Source: JACRAV01 sp964571235 (lineage in GTDB: Bacteria > Zixibacteria > MSB-5A5 > GN15 > FEB-12). From it: a stretch of DNA of 64,000 nt. This document shows, one piece after another, positions 52,458 to 61,581 of the stretch (positions are counted from its first letter, which is position 1; each line of letters starts with the position of its first letter). Location of the stretch: contig CAZNAI010000001.1 in assembly GCA_964571235.1 (NCBI GenBank), forward strand, positions 62,001 through 126,000, in the 5' to 3' direction. The notes under the pieces were generated by a model, which did not search any database, was not told where the DNA came from, and saw nothing but the letters and a program-made list of their open reading frames with translations. Both the position numbers and the translations under genes were made by a program.

Positions 52458-53330
52458 TTACCTCCCCGCGGGGACAGTTGTGTTTCGCACGTTCATGAGT
52501 TCTTCAATTGACGCGAGCGAATCCATCAACTGACTTGTAACTGTATCGATATGGCTACTGTTTACGTTCAAGCGTTCAATTGACTGTTGGCATGGGCGAT
52601 ACCAAAGCCCGTCATCGCCGAGACCTATTCCCTGCATGATACAAATGGTGTCGGCGACATGGACAATGTCAACGATAGGTTGACCGGTCGGAGCTGAATT
52701 GGGATCGTGATGCCATCGAATTGCCGCGATGAGTTCCTCGGGGAAATGCCAATGCTCGGCGACCATGGCACCGACTTCGGCATGGTCCAGCCCGAGAACT
52801 GCTCTTTCGGCTTGTTCAAAGGAGATTTTGTCTACCTGCACGCTACTGCAAATTTCGGAGGAGAATTTAGCCACCCAGGATTCCAGCACAGCCTTGCCGA
52901 TATCGTGCACCAGTGCGGCGGTGAATACGGCTCCGGCGTTTCGAATCTGCAAAAGCCGGCAGAGGTTGTCGGAAGTAACCGCCACAGCCGCGGAGTGCCT
53001 CCAAATGTCTTCGGCGGTTTGTCCATAGCCAGTAGCAGGGCGGTTGACGTTGGAATAGACAATCGAAGAGATGGCAATTTGCGAAATGAAGCCCGTGCCC
53101 AGGCGGAAACTCGCCTCAGTTAGAGACGACACCGGTTTGTTGAAGCCAAAGAATGCGGAGTTTGCGGCTCGCAAAACGTTTGCCGTCAGTGCATAGTCCA
53201 GACCAATCACTTTGGAAATCTCCGACGCATTGCTGTCATGTCGATTCATGACGGCAATAAGCTGTTGAGCGATCGCCGGGAGTGTCGGGAAAGCGGACAC
53301 CTTTTCGGTAATGTGTGTGCGATCGATCAT
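52458..53330 (-). CDS. HDOD domain protein
   Basis: 290 residues, almost entirely an HDOD domain (PTLPAIAQQLIAVM at the start, then GLDYALTANVLRAANSAFFG in two pieces, and HDIGKAVLESW). HDOD proteins are HD-superfamily relatives thought to signal rather than hydrolyse cyclic nucleotides; here the HD pair is kept in VHDIGK, but the other HD ligands are not all obvious. Cytosolic. Coupled to cheD by ATGA and placed before cheY, so a role in chemotaxis or motility control is likely. Confidence 0.9.
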   Translation of the reverse strand: MIDRTHITEKVSAFPTLPAIAQQLIAVMNRHDSNASEISKVIGLDYALTANVLRAANSAFFGFNKPVSSLTEASFRLGTGFISQIAISSIVYSNVNRPATGYGQTAEDIWRHSAAVAVTSDNLCRLLQIRNAGAVFTAALVHDIGKAVLESWVAKFSSEICSSVQVDKISFEQAERAVLGLDHAEVGAMVAEHWHFPEELIAAIRWHHDPNSAPTGQPIVDIVHVADTICIMQGIGLGDDGLWYRPCQQSIERLNVNSSHIDTVTSQLMDSLASIEELMNVRNTTVPAGR

Positions 53331-53806
53331 AATTCCACCTCGGAGCCGGCAAATCTGACCGTTACGCGGCCGGTCGCGATTTCCAGCCGGAGCGTCCGGG
53401 CCACCGCGCCGCCGACATGCTGACCCTTGAGCAACAAATTGTTAGCCCAAAGCAATTTGCGAAGCATCAGGAAGTTTCGTTCACCGATATTGAATACTTT
53501 GTTGTCGTCCATCAGTTGCGCTCCGCCTGCGACCTTGATGAGCAGACGACTTTTCTGAGCGCCACTTTGGAGGAGGTAGTTCAAGAGCATCGGCACACCG
53601 GTATCGGCAAACATGGCGGGGTTGGCCTCGGCCTTCGCGGGGGCGATTTTGGACGCCGGCAACATATAGTGGATCATGCCGCCCACTTTGACCACCGGAT
53701 CATACACAGCCATGCCAATGCATGAACCCAGCGAATAGGTGATGATTGTATCATCCTGGCAGTTCGATATTTTCATATCGGAAATGCTGACTACCTGATT
53801 TGCCAC
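53327..53806 (-). CDS. cheD: Chemoreceptor glutamine deamidase CheD
   Basis: 159 residues from GTG 53806. Catalytic Cys in YSLGSCIGMAVYD and His in GGMIHYMLP; Thr/Ser position in VKVAGGAQL. Deamidates receptor glutamines and, in Bacillus and Thermotoga, binds CheC. The presence of CheC/X proteins in the same operon suggests the same type of adaptation feedback. Follows cheR after 4 nt and overlaps the HDOD gene by ATGA. Confidence 0.95.
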   Translation of the reverse strand: MANQVVSISDMKISNCQDDTIITYSLGSCIGMAVYDPVVKVGGMIHYMLPASKIAPAKAEANPAMFADTGVPMLLNYLLQSGAQKSRLLIKVAGGAQLMDDNKVFNIGERNFLMLRKLLWANNLLLKGQHVGGAVARTLRLEIATGRVTVRFAGSEVEL

Positions 53807-53810
53807 GCCG

Positions 53811-54665
53811 TTAAGCCCTTCTGTAGATTGACGGCTTTACGAGTTGAAAATCGCAATTCATACCGGTGAGGCTCTCCGAATGGCCGACAAACAGATATCC
53901 CCCGGGGCGGACAATTCTGTTAAATTCGGCGATAATCCTTGCGCGGGTCGGGCGGTCAAAGTAGATCATGACATTTCGACAAAAGATCAAATCGATCGGC
54001 CCGGCTACTGCATAGGGAAAATCAGTAAGATTGCATTGCCTAATCAGTAGCATTCGGCGAAGCTCATCGTTAACGACGTACATTTCGCCACTCGGGCTTC
54101 CGGTCTTGGTCATGTATCGTTGACGCAGAGCGGCAGGCACCGTCTCGACCTTTTGTCTGCTATACTCCCCGGCCTGCACTTCGCGTAGTACTTTGGTGGC
54201 CAGGTCCGTCGCCAGGATTTTTACGTCCCATTTGCCCGTACCCAGGGTGTCGATGACTTCCATCGCAATGGTATACGGTTCTTCACCCGTTGAGCATGCC
54301 GACGACCAGATTCTGAGTTTTTGGCGACCAGCGCCTTTCCATTCATCTAACGCTAATCGCATGAACTCAAAGTGGTGCTTTTCCCGATAAAAGCTGGTGA
54401 CGTTGGTGGATATGGCTTCCAGCAACTGTTGCAACTCTACACCGGCCGAGTCGCCGCGCACGACTTCGATGTACTGTTCATAGCTTGAGATGCCCAGCGT
54501 GCGCATGCGCTTTTGGATACGCGCCTTGACCAGTGGCTGTTTGTTGTCGCCAAGGGCTATACCGCTATGGCGGTGCACTAATTGGCGAATCTCCTCGAAT
54601 GCTTTGGGAGAGAGTTCAGCCTGAGAACCGCCAAATGGGACAGCCCGTGAAGTTGTCCGGTTCAT
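53811..54665 (-). CDS. cheR: Chemotaxis protein methyltransferase CheR
   Basis: 284 residues. SAM-dependent methylation of receptor glutamates. N-terminal helical domain (IRQLVHRHSGIALGDNK), TNVTSFYRE, SAM-binding RIWSSACSTGEEPYTIAM, and LIFCRNVMIYFD near the C-terminus followed by GGYLFVGHSESL. Start ATG 54665 overlaps the cheY stop by ATGA. No TPR extension. Confidence 0.96.
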   Translation of the reverse strand: MNRTTSRAVPFGGSQAELSPKAFEEIRQLVHRHSGIALGDNKQPLVKARIQKRMRTLGISSYEQYIEVVRGDSAGVELQQLLEAISTNVTSFYREKHHFEFMRLALDEWKGAGRQKLRIWSSACSTGEEPYTIAMEVIDTLGTGKWDVKILATDLATKVLREVQAGEYSRQKVETVPAALRQRYMTKTGSPSGEMYVVNDELRRMLLIRQCNLTDFPYAVAGPIDLIFCRNVMIYFDRPTRARIIAEFNRIVRPGGYLFVGHSESLTGMNCDFQLVKPSIYRRA

Positions 54666-55033
54666 TTTTTCAAGGCCTCAAGGTGTTTAACCAACTTATC
54701 CTGCACGTCTTGTGGGCTAAAGGGCTTGAGGAGATAGTCATTGGCGCCGGCCTTGATAGCCTCGACGACCTTCTCCTTTTCAGATTCGGTAGTGACCATG
54801 ACAATCGGAAGCGCCTTGTTCGTCGTGCGAATCTTTGCGAGGGCTTCTATCCCAGACATAACGGGCATGTTCCAGTCAAGCAAAACCAATCCGACATCTT
54901 TGGATTGAGCGAGGAAGTCAACCGCTTCCTGGCCATTGGTGACCTCGGCCACGTCATCAACGCCGCACTTCTTGAGCACGCTGACAATGATCCGGCGCAT
55001 TATCTGGGAGTCATCAACGACAAGTGCCTTCAC
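54662..55033 (-). CDS. cheY: CheY-type response regulator (proximal copy)
   Basis: 123 residues from GTG 55033 with a near-perfect AGGAGGTAG ribosome site. Pocket VVDDSQIMRR, phospho-Asp in LVLLDWNMPVMSG, Thr in VMVTTESEKEKV and Lys in YLLKPFSPQDV. DWNMP with EAL after it matches the classical motor-binding CheY better than the distal copy. Lies between cheX and cheR, with a 20-nt overlap to cheX. Confidence 0.94.
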   Translation of the reverse strand: MKALVVDDSQIMRRIIVSVLKKCGVDDVAEVTNGQEAVDFLAQSKDVGLVLLDWNMPVMSGIEALAKIRTTNKALPIVMVTTESEKEKVVEAIKAGANDYLLKPFSPQDVQDKLVKHLEALKK

Positions 55034-55514
55034 TGGCTACCTCCTGGAGAACAGGTTTGACGGCCTTAAGTGAGACGATCAGCCAGAAGTCACCGAGCTC
55101 GGTTTTGAGTCGAAATTCTGTCCACATCGTGTCACTGGAGCTTGAGAGGCGGCAGATGTCGCCGCATACAACAGTCGGAATGCTTATCGAGATAGAGTGG
55201 CCCTTAAATCTGGCCTTGGCACTTCCGGCGACCATATTGACCAGTTCCCCTACACCGTCGACAATTTCGGAAGTGACTTCGTCGAATTGTGCTCCTACCA
55301 TTTGGCCGATAATAGCACAGGCCGATTTTTCCGGCATGCGCAGAGCGACCATACCTTGTGCAGATCCCGAAAGCCCGATGACGCCGATGAGGTCCGGCGA
55401 ATGTGGCACCGACGTTATCCGCTGGGATGCCTCCACAGTAACAGGCGATCCGATCATGGAATCGAAAATCTCGTGGATCGTCTCGATAAACGGATCGGTT
55501 GTTAATTCATTCAC
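55014..55514 (-). CDS. cheX: CheX chemotaxis phosphatase
   Basis: 166 residues from GTG 55514 (AAGGAG in front). Contains the CheX motif VDGVGELVNMVAGSAKARF with the Glu and Asn that attack CheY-P, plus GLSGSAQGMVALRMPE typical of the fold. Probably acts as the main CheY-P phosphatase for the cheY that overlaps its end; no CheZ is seen. It is a better CheX match than the second phosphatase-like gene at 51574. Confidence 0.9.
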   Translation of the reverse strand: MNELTTDPFIETIHEIFDSMIGSPVTVEASQRITSVPHSPDLIGVIGLSGSAQGMVALRMPEKSACAIIGQMVGAQFDEVTSEIVDGVGELVNMVAGSAKARFKGHSISISIPTVVCGDICRLSSSSDTMWTEFRLKTELGDFWLIVSLKAVKPVLQEVASEGTCR

Positions 55515-55544
55515 TATGCACTCCTTGACTGAAATGACTATGTA

Positions 55545-56957
55545 TTACGAAGTCAGGACTATCTGTTTGGTTACCGGATCGAGCCCGGCGGTAATCGGTC
55601 CCAAAAGGTCATCGCGGACTTCCTTATGTGCCTCACAAATCCGTAGCATTGTGCCGGAGTTAACGCGTTTACGCAGGATGATGGTGGCGTCCCGATGGCT
55701 CTGCATCTGCACCGCGAGCTGTTTTCGCTTTTCGGTCAATTCATCGTATGCCGCTTTTTGTTCGAACAGCTGGAAGGACAGTTCGGTCATGGTCTCACGT
55801 TGTTTGGCTGTTAGATGCGATCCCAGGCGCTCGAGTTTCTTTACTTCAACTTCGAGCTTTGGAATAATCTCTTTGAGTTTCTTGGCGCTCTCGTTGGCCT
55901 CGCGCAAATCGTTCACGACGTGGTAATCGATGCCGGCAATGAGTGATGTTCGGGATTCGGTATGCGCTCCGGCTTCGTCGACCTCGATTCCGCCGGCCGC
56001 CATGACATCGCCGCCCTGAACACGTCCGGCACAGATAACTTTGCCTGTTGCCTTGATCGAGGAGTCGAGGATTTCAGATTCAACCACGACATCGCCATCA
56101 CAGGTGATAGTGGCATGCTCTAAGTACTTGGCGTGGATGTTTCCCTTCACGGCGATTTTCTTGCCGGGTCCGCTGGAGATGCCTTTGCCGGCGGTCAGGT
56201 TTCCACCGCAGTCGATATCGGCCGCTCCGATAACGTCGCGCACTTCGACATCTCCGGTAGCGGTTACTTTGAATTCAGAATCGACGCCGCCGTTAATCAC
56301 TACCGAACCACGGTGATCGACGTTCCCAGAAGCGATCCCGACCGCTCCGGGCAATTGATAGACATCGACCACGTTTATAACTTTGCCGTCGAGCTTTACT
56401 CGCCCATTGCATTTGGCTTTGAATTGGCCGGAGGTCTCCTCAAACGTGACATTTGGCCCTGGGTTGTGCTCACGAGGCTTGGGTTTCATCGGTGCTATTG
56501 TCGCGCCGAGTACATCTTGCCCTTCTTTGCCCGGCTGTGCGGGATGGCATACCGCAATTACTTCACCCTCGTCGATTGAGGGGGTGGCCGCCTTGCGGTG
56601 GTAGTCGGTGCATTTCGTTTCGGGATCTACGTAGTAACCGGAAGCAAAGAATTCCTTTGTCCATTCCAGGCGGGCGTCGATGGGCGCAGTCGGCGCGGCG
56701 CCGCGCGCGATGACAATTCCAGACAGCGGTTCACCAGAGAGCGCGACCTTTTCAATCGCGGCTGACAAGCTGTCGACATCAAGGGTGGCGATTACTTTGA
56801 GGCGCTGGAGTTCGGTCTGAACGATTTGGACGGCGTCAGGTCTTGAAGCCAATTCGGGAGAGACCGTGACATCGACCGACAACCTGTCGGCGGCTATCCG
56901 AACGGCCACCAGATTACCGGCGGTTTTCTTGATTTCAGTCGTTACGGTTGCCATCAT
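55545..56957 (-). CDS. fapA: FapA-type (DUF342) polymer-forming protein
   Basis: 470 residues. The centre is a right-handed beta-helix typical of FapA/DUF342 (GSVVINGGVDSEFKVTATGD and GNLTAGKGISSGPGKKIAV in parts; DGDVVVESEILDSSIKATGK in parts), followed by a coiled coil (KLKEIIPKLEVEVKKLERLG to KRKQLAVQMQ). Homologues occur in flagellar and polar-organising loci, where one (Vibrio) controls flagellation through glucose signalling. Two adjacent ATGs; the second (56954) has better spacing from GGAG. Placed between cheW and cheX, so likely tied to positioning or control of the motility apparatus. Confidence 0.88.
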   Translation of the reverse strand: MMATVTTEIKKTAGNLVAVRIAADRLSVDVTVSPELASRPDAVQIVQTELQRLKVIATLDVDSLSAAIEKVALSGEPLSGIVIARGAAPTAPIDARLEWTKEFFASGYYVDPETKCTDYHRKAATPSIDEGEVIAVCHPAQPGKEGQDVLGATIAPMKPKPREHNPGPNVTFEETSGQFKAKCNGRVKLDGKVINVVDVYQLPGAVGIASGNVDHRGSVVINGGVDSEFKVTATGDVEVRDVIGAADIDCGGNLTAGKGISSGPGKKIAVKGNIHAKYLEHATITCDGDVVVESEILDSSIKATGKVICAGRVQGGDVMAAGGIEVDEAGAHTESRTSLIAGIDYHVVNDLREANESAKKLKEIIPKLEVEVKKLERLGSHLTAKQRETMTELSFQLFEQKAAYDELTEKRKQLAVQMQSHRDATIILRKRVNSGTMLRICEAHKEVRDDLLGPITAGLDPVTKQIVLTS

Positions 56958-57021
56958 TTCTCCACTTTCGCAAGTACCGGCGGTTGTGTGTTGTTGAACA
57001 CGCTTTCACGGTTCCCCAATT

Positions 57022-57561
57022 TCAAGCCGAAACCGCCTCTTCCAGATCGCCCGACTGAGAGACAGCGCTCAGAGCCGCCTCGTCATCGGATGTCAGAACT
57101 CGATCGATATCAAGCAGGATCTTCACTTCATTTTTGACTTTGGCGATTCCGAGAATGAACTCGCAATCGGCTTGTGAATTCCATGTTGGAGCATCCTCAA
57201 TCTGGTCGGGACCGATGGCGAGAACTTCCGACACCGCGTCGACCACCAGTCCCATCATCATGGCGCCTCCAGCGACGGCGATTTCAACGACAATAACGCA
57301 GGTTTGCTCGGTGGTTGGAGTAATGTCCATTCCGAATCGGCACCGCAGGTCCAGAACTGGAATGACTTTTCCCCTTAAGTTGATGACGCCGCGAATGTGT
57401 GCTGAGGCCCTCGGAACGCGCGTGATTTTCATCAATCCGATAATTTCGCGGACTTTGAGAATCTCAACGCCATATTCCTCGGCCGCCAGATGAAAGGTGA
57501 GGTATTTCCCGGCGTGCGCATGTTTGGCGGTCGATGTCGCTGTTGACTGCAGTGCATTCAT
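57022..57561 (-). CDS. cheW: Chemotaxis coupling protein CheW
   Basis: 179 residues from ATG 57561, whose first bases overlap the cheA stop (ATGA), with AAGGAG upstream; the frame extends to 57582 but that start is not needed. SH3-like CheW fold: KYLTFHLAAEEYGVEILKVRE (first part), PRASAHIRGVINLRGKVIPV in parts, and DAVSEVL. Links receptors to CheA. A Ser/Thr/Ala-rich N-terminal extension of ~25 residues precedes the domain. Confidence 0.95.
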   Translation of the reverse strand: MNALQSTATSTAKHAHAGKYLTFHLAAEEYGVEILKVREIIGLMKITRVPRASAHIRGVINLRGKVIPVLDLRCRFGMDITPTTEQTCVIVVEIAVAGGAMMMGLVVDAVSEVLAIGPDQIEDAPTWNSQADCEFILGIAKVKNEVKILLDIDRVLTSDDEAALSAVSQSGDLEEAVSA

Positions 57562-59936
57562 CGTGAAAGAACTCCTTCGCATTCAGCGCCTCGGGTAACC
57601 CCTGCGGTGTCGGTCAGGTGGTGATCATCTGAGGTCATGGGTTCCGTCATGTGGTCACCGGAGTGCCTTGCGCGTCCCTCGGCAGTCCTGGCAAGTTCGG
57701 TCAGGCCCCTGATGTCGATGATGAGTCCGACCGTGCCGTCGGATAATATGGCTCCTCCTGATACCCATTTCTGGCGCGTGAACAAGCGGCCAAGACTCTT
57801 GATCACAGTTTGGCGCTGGCCAATCAGCTCATCGGCAATCAGCCCAATCCGCGACTCGTTATCTTCCACGACAACCACGACGCGATTAACGGCAGTCTGA
57901 TCAGATTTCAAATCAAACAACTCATCAAGGCGCAGAACAGGAAGCATTGATCCGCGCAGGTTGATCATCTCTTGCACGCCTTGGATAGTGAATATCTTTT
58001 CGTTGGCCAGATTGATCGATTCCACTACCGACATAGTCGGGATAATGTACCGCTCATGGTCTACGCGGATCAGCATGCCGTCGATCATCGCCAATGTCAG
58101 AGGGAGTTTCATGGTGAATTTGGTGCCCTTGCCCCGCGCCGATTCGATCTCCAGATGGCCGCGCATCGCGTCGATGTTCTTCATGACAACATCCATCCCT
58201 ACGCCGCGACCGGAGACGTCGGTAATCTGTTTTGCAGTTGAGAATCCTGGAAGCAAGACAAGATTGAAGACTTCGCGATCGCTGAGTTCCCGGGAATCAT
58301 CGATAAGTCCTTTTTCGCGGGCCTTGGCCAAAATTCGTTCCTTGTCCAGTCCCCGGCCATCGTCTTCGATCTCGAACAGGATATTCCCGCCCCGATGGTA
58401 TGCCCGAAGCCAGACGTGGCCGAGTTCCGATTTCCCGGCGGCTACTCGTTCGTCGGGAGGTTCTATAGCATGATCTACCGCGTTGCGGATCATATGCATG
58501 AGAGGATCGCCGATATTTTCTATGATACTCCGGTCGACTTCGGAATCCTCGCCGGTCATTATCAGTTCGACCTTTTTGCCCGATTTGCGGGTAAGATCAC
58601 GAACGGCACGCGCCAGCTTCTGAAAAGTTGCCTTCACAGGCACCAGCCGCATGGCCATACCCATCTCTTGCAATTCGCGCGTGATTTTGTTCAGGTGCGA
58701 GACGTTTTTTGCAATATGTGGCGGGGCAATCGAAAGAAATTCGTCATCGTGACCAACCATCGATTCGGCAATCACCAATTCACCGATTGTGTCGACCAAT
58801 TTGTCGAGGCGCTCCATGTCAATCTTGACGATTTCCTTGACCGCCGACGGTGATGCGGCCGATTCACGTTGGGCCATTCTCTGATCGCGCAGGGCATGCA
58901 TTACCGACTGCTGGTCCACTACGCCCTGTTTGATCAGCGTTTCTCCGATCAGTTCATCGGGTGATGACTTCTTAGACAATGCCAGATCGATCGCGCTTTG
59001 AGTTGTTGCGCCCATATCGACAAGGATATCGCCGACACGAGAAGGCGATGGTTCACCTGCAGATTCCGGGTTGGCTATAAGTGCTTTCAGATCGACGACG
59101 AGGCGAGTGACGATCGGCGCACCATCGATTTCCTCCCCCGACTTGAGTCCTTCTTCGGCCGCCTTGAGTAGTTTACGAAGGCCGTCGATTGAGGCAAAGA
59201 TGAGATCAGCCGCACGCCCCTGAATGACCAGCGATCCTTTGCGAGCAAGATCGAGTAGAGTCTCAGACTCATGCGCCAGGACCGATACCGGATGCAGTTC
59301 CAGAAAGCCGGCGGCTCCCTTGATAGTATGAAAGCTCCGGAATATGGCATTGATATTGGCTTCGTTGTCCGTGCCGCCTTCCAGCTCCATCATTTTTTGC
59401 TCGGCTGTCAGACAATGATCCTGGGCTTCGGTGATAAACTCGCCGACCAGAGAGGCATCTGCACCGGCGAATTGCATGGTCAGCTTGGGTCCGGTCCCAG
59501 TCTTTTCGGCAGGAGGGGGAGTTTTTGCTACGGCTTTCGATTTTGGTTTGGATGTGGGACTTTCAGATTTTATTTCCGGAGTTGCCGGGGCTTTCTTGGT
59601 CGTCACGTGCTTAGATTGCTCAGGGCACAGTTCGGCCGGAAACGAGATCTCGCTTATGTCTCGATGATCGCGTAGCACCGAGAGTATTCCTGAGACACCT
59701 TGTTCAAGCAATTGTATCGCAGAACTTTCTCTTTTCTTGTATTCACCCAGGATGATGTTGGTGATGAGCGAGGCACACTTGGTACACACGCCGGCGACGT
59801 GCGGCTGTTGGGCGATACAATTGTCACGCAGAGTCTCGAATTGTGTCTGCAAATTTACGAGGGCGGGCAAGTCGCCACTATCCAACAGGACAAGCGCTCC
59901 CGCGATTTGCTCTATTTGTTGTTCAAGCAACGGCAT
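57558..59936 (-). CDS. cheA: Chemotaxis histidine kinase CheA
   Basis: 792 residues. A helical N-terminal region (1-105) and a Lys/Pro/Ser linker precede the HPt domain (phospho-His in FRSFHTIKGAAGFLE, ~205). Residues ~300-360 contain two short repeats (VGDILVDMGATTQSAIDLAL, IGETLIKQGVVDQQSVMHAL) like the MshEN fold, as in some other CheA proteins. Dimerisation domain, then the ATPase with N box HMIRNAVDHAIE, G1 EDDGRGLD, F/G2 GRGVGMDVV; the CheW-like end (PTMSVVESINLANE, INLRGSMLPVLRL) follows. First gene of the operon; GAGAGACT precedes the ATG. Confidence 0.96.
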   Translation of the reverse strand: MPLLEQQIEQIAGALVLLDSGDLPALVNLQTQFETLRDNCIAQQPHVAGVCTKCASLITNIILGEYKKRESSAIQLLEQGVSGILSVLRDHRDISEISFPAELCPEQSKHVTTKKAPATPEIKSESPTSKPKSKAVAKTPPPAEKTGTGPKLTMQFAGADASLVGEFITEAQDHCLTAEQKMMELEGGTDNEANINAIFRSFHTIKGAAGFLELHPVSVLAHESETLLDLARKGSLVIQGRAADLIFASIDGLRKLLKAAEEGLKSGEEIDGAPIVTRLVVDLKALIANPESAGEPSPSRVGDILVDMGATTQSAIDLALSKKSSPDELIGETLIKQGVVDQQSVMHALRDQRMAQRESAASPSAVKEIVKIDMERLDKLVDTIGELVIAESMVGHDDEFLSIAPPHIAKNVSHLNKITRELQEMGMAMRLVPVKATFQKLARAVRDLTRKSGKKVELIMTGEDSEVDRSIIENIGDPLMHMIRNAVDHAIEPPDERVAAGKSELGHVWLRAYHRGGNILFEIEDDGRGLDKERILAKAREKGLIDDSRELSDREVFNLVLLPGFSTAKQITDVSGRGVGMDVVMKNIDAMRGHLEIESARGKGTKFTMKLPLTLAMIDGMLIRVDHERYIIPTMSVVESINLANEKIFTIQGVQEMINLRGSMLPVLRLDELFDLKSDQTAVNRVVVVVEDNESRIGLIADELIGQRQTVIKSLGRLFTRQKWVSGGAILSDGTVGLIIDIRGLTELARTAEGRARHSGDHMTEPMTSDDHHLTDTAGVTRGAECEGVLSR

Positions 59937-60226
59937 AGTCTCTCGGCTTATTGATGATCAGAAGGTTTACCGCCAGAAATTCTGTTGATTGCGGAGATTG
60001 AGGATGGTGCAACCCTATTTGGATTGGGAGGTTATGTGCCATGATCAAGGTTATCGGAATTATTAACGTCTTCTTTATCGATGTTGGGCATTTTGAAGGC
60101 GTTTCGTGAATGAATAACATTGACGAGTCAGGTCCTCGCTTGTATATACGGTTCCACATTGAAACAGCACCGGCAACTAGTGTCAGAAGCGCAAGTGCCG
60201 GGTTTGCGGTATAACCAGAGGTAGTT
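59937..60226. other. Divergent region between cheA and the GH47 gene
   Basis: 290 nt with no gene. It holds the GH47 promoter (60120-60148). I could not find a convincing sigma-70 or flagellar sigma-28 promoter for the chemotaxis operon on the minus strand. Confidence 0.4.
60120..60148 (+). promoter_or_regulatory. Promoter of the GH47 operon
   Basis: TTGACG (60120-60125), 17-nt spacer, TATATA (60143-60148). Leader of about 70 nt ends in AGAGGTAGTT before ATG 60227. Confidence 0.65.
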
Positions 60227-61579
60227 ATGAAATCGATAGCCTTCGTCATACTCATTCTTGCCGTCCCCGTTTACGCTCAGCCGCCGGCGAACATCCGTCC
60301 GGTGAATGCCGACAGTTTGGCCAATGAAGTGAAAAAGGAACTTCTTCATTGTTGGAACGGATATAAGACATATGCCTGGGGTCACGATGACCTCAAACCG
60401 CTCTCCAAATCGTATCACGACTGGCACGCCGAACCGCTGTACATGACGGCTGTCGATGCCCTCGACGCTCTGATCTTGGTGGGGTTCGACGATGAGGCCG
60501 ACTCGACCATCCAATTCCTGGCCGATCATCTGAGCTTTGACAAGAATATCGAGGTCAAGAATTTCGAGATCACCATTCGCATTCTCGGCGGCCTGCTAAG
60601 CTCATACGAAATGACCCGCGACCCGCGGCTTTTGCAAAAGGCGGTCGATTTGGGATACCGCCTCCTGCCGGTGTTTGAATCGAAAACCGGGATGCCATAC
60701 ATGTATGTCAATTTGAAAACCGGGGCGGTGCGCGGCGAGATTAGCAATCCGGCGGAAATTGGAACGCTGATGATCGAGTTCGGAACTCTGGCCCGACTTT
60801 CCAACCAACGGCAGTTTTATGATAAGGCGGCGAGAGCAATGACCGAGCTGTACAATCACCGCTCGCCTCTCAATCTGGTTGGCTCGCGGATAAATGTGAA
60901 TACCGGCGAGTGGATCGATTCGTCGAGCCATTTGAGCGGCGGGATAGATTCGTACTACGAGTATCTGCTTAAGAGTGCGTTCCTATTCGGCGACACATCG
61001 TTTATGCGGATGTGGAATACAAGCCTGGGGGCGATCAACAAGCACTTGGCCTGGGATACCACGACGGGCGCTTGGTACGGGGTAGTAAACATGTACACCG
61101 GAGCGAGGCAGGAAAGCTACACCGGCGCACTGGATGCCTTCTTCCCAGCCATGCTCGCGTTGAGTGGCGACTTGAGCCGGGCGGCACAGACGCAGGAATC
61201 TTTTTATCGGGTCTGGACGAAGTTTGGCATTGTACCTGAAGGATTCAATTTTTCAAATATGCAGGTTGTGTATGCCGGCAATCCGTTGAGACCGGAGATC
61301 ATTGAATCGGCGTACTATCTCTATTATTTTACCAAAGACGAAAAGTACCGCCGTATGGGGCAGGTCTTCTTTGACAGTCTCAAACAGTACTGCCGAACCG
61401 AGGTCGGGTATGCTTCGTTAAAAGACGTGACGACCAAGGAACAATCAGATGAGATGGAGAGTTTCTTCCTGGCCGAGACACTCAAATACCTCTATCTGCT
61501 CTTTGCGCCGGCAGAAACGATGAACCTGACTACGAGTGTGTTCAATACCGAAGCTCACCCGATGACGAGACCGAGGTAA
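60227..61579 (+). CDS. Exported glycoside hydrolase family 47 alpha-1,2-mannosidase
   Basis: 450 residues after a signal peptide (MKSIAFVILILAVPVYA). Class I mannosidases trim alpha-1,2-mannose and form an (alpha/alpha)7 barrel with calcium. Signatures run the whole length: GYKTYAWGHDDLKPLSKS (start of barrel), NFEITIRILGGLLSSYE, GGIDSYYEYLLKSAF (catalytic Asp region), PLRPEIIESAYYLYYFTKD (catalytic base Glu), MESFFLAETLKYLYLLF and FNTEAHPM with the calcium-binding Thr. Better known from the eukaryotic secretory pathway; bacterial members are uncommon. No dockerin or sorting tail. Likely periplasmic. Followed after 2 nt by the YdeI-type gene. Confidence 0.93.
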   Translation: MKSIAFVILILAVPVYAQPPANIRPVNADSLANEVKKELLHCWNGYKTYAWGHDDLKPLSKSYHDWHAEPLYMTAVDALDALILVGFDDEADSTIQFLADHLSFDKNIEVKNFEITIRILGGLLSSYEMTRDPRLLQKAVDLGYRLLPVFESKTGMPYMYVNLKTGAVRGEISNPAEIGTLMIEFGTLARLSNQRQFYDKAARAMTELYNHRSPLNLVGSRINVNTGEWIDSSSHLSGGIDSYYEYLLKSAFLFGDTSFMRMWNTSLGAINKHLAWDTTTGAWYGVVNMYTGARQESYTGALDAFFPAMLALSGDLSRAAQTQESFYRVWTKFGIVPEGFNFSNMQVVYAGNPLRPEIIESAYYLYYFTKDEKYRRMGQVFFDSLKQYCRTEVGYASLKDVTTKEQSDEMESFFLAETLKYLYLLFAPAETMNLTTSVFNTEAHPMTRPR

Positions 61580-61581
61580 GA

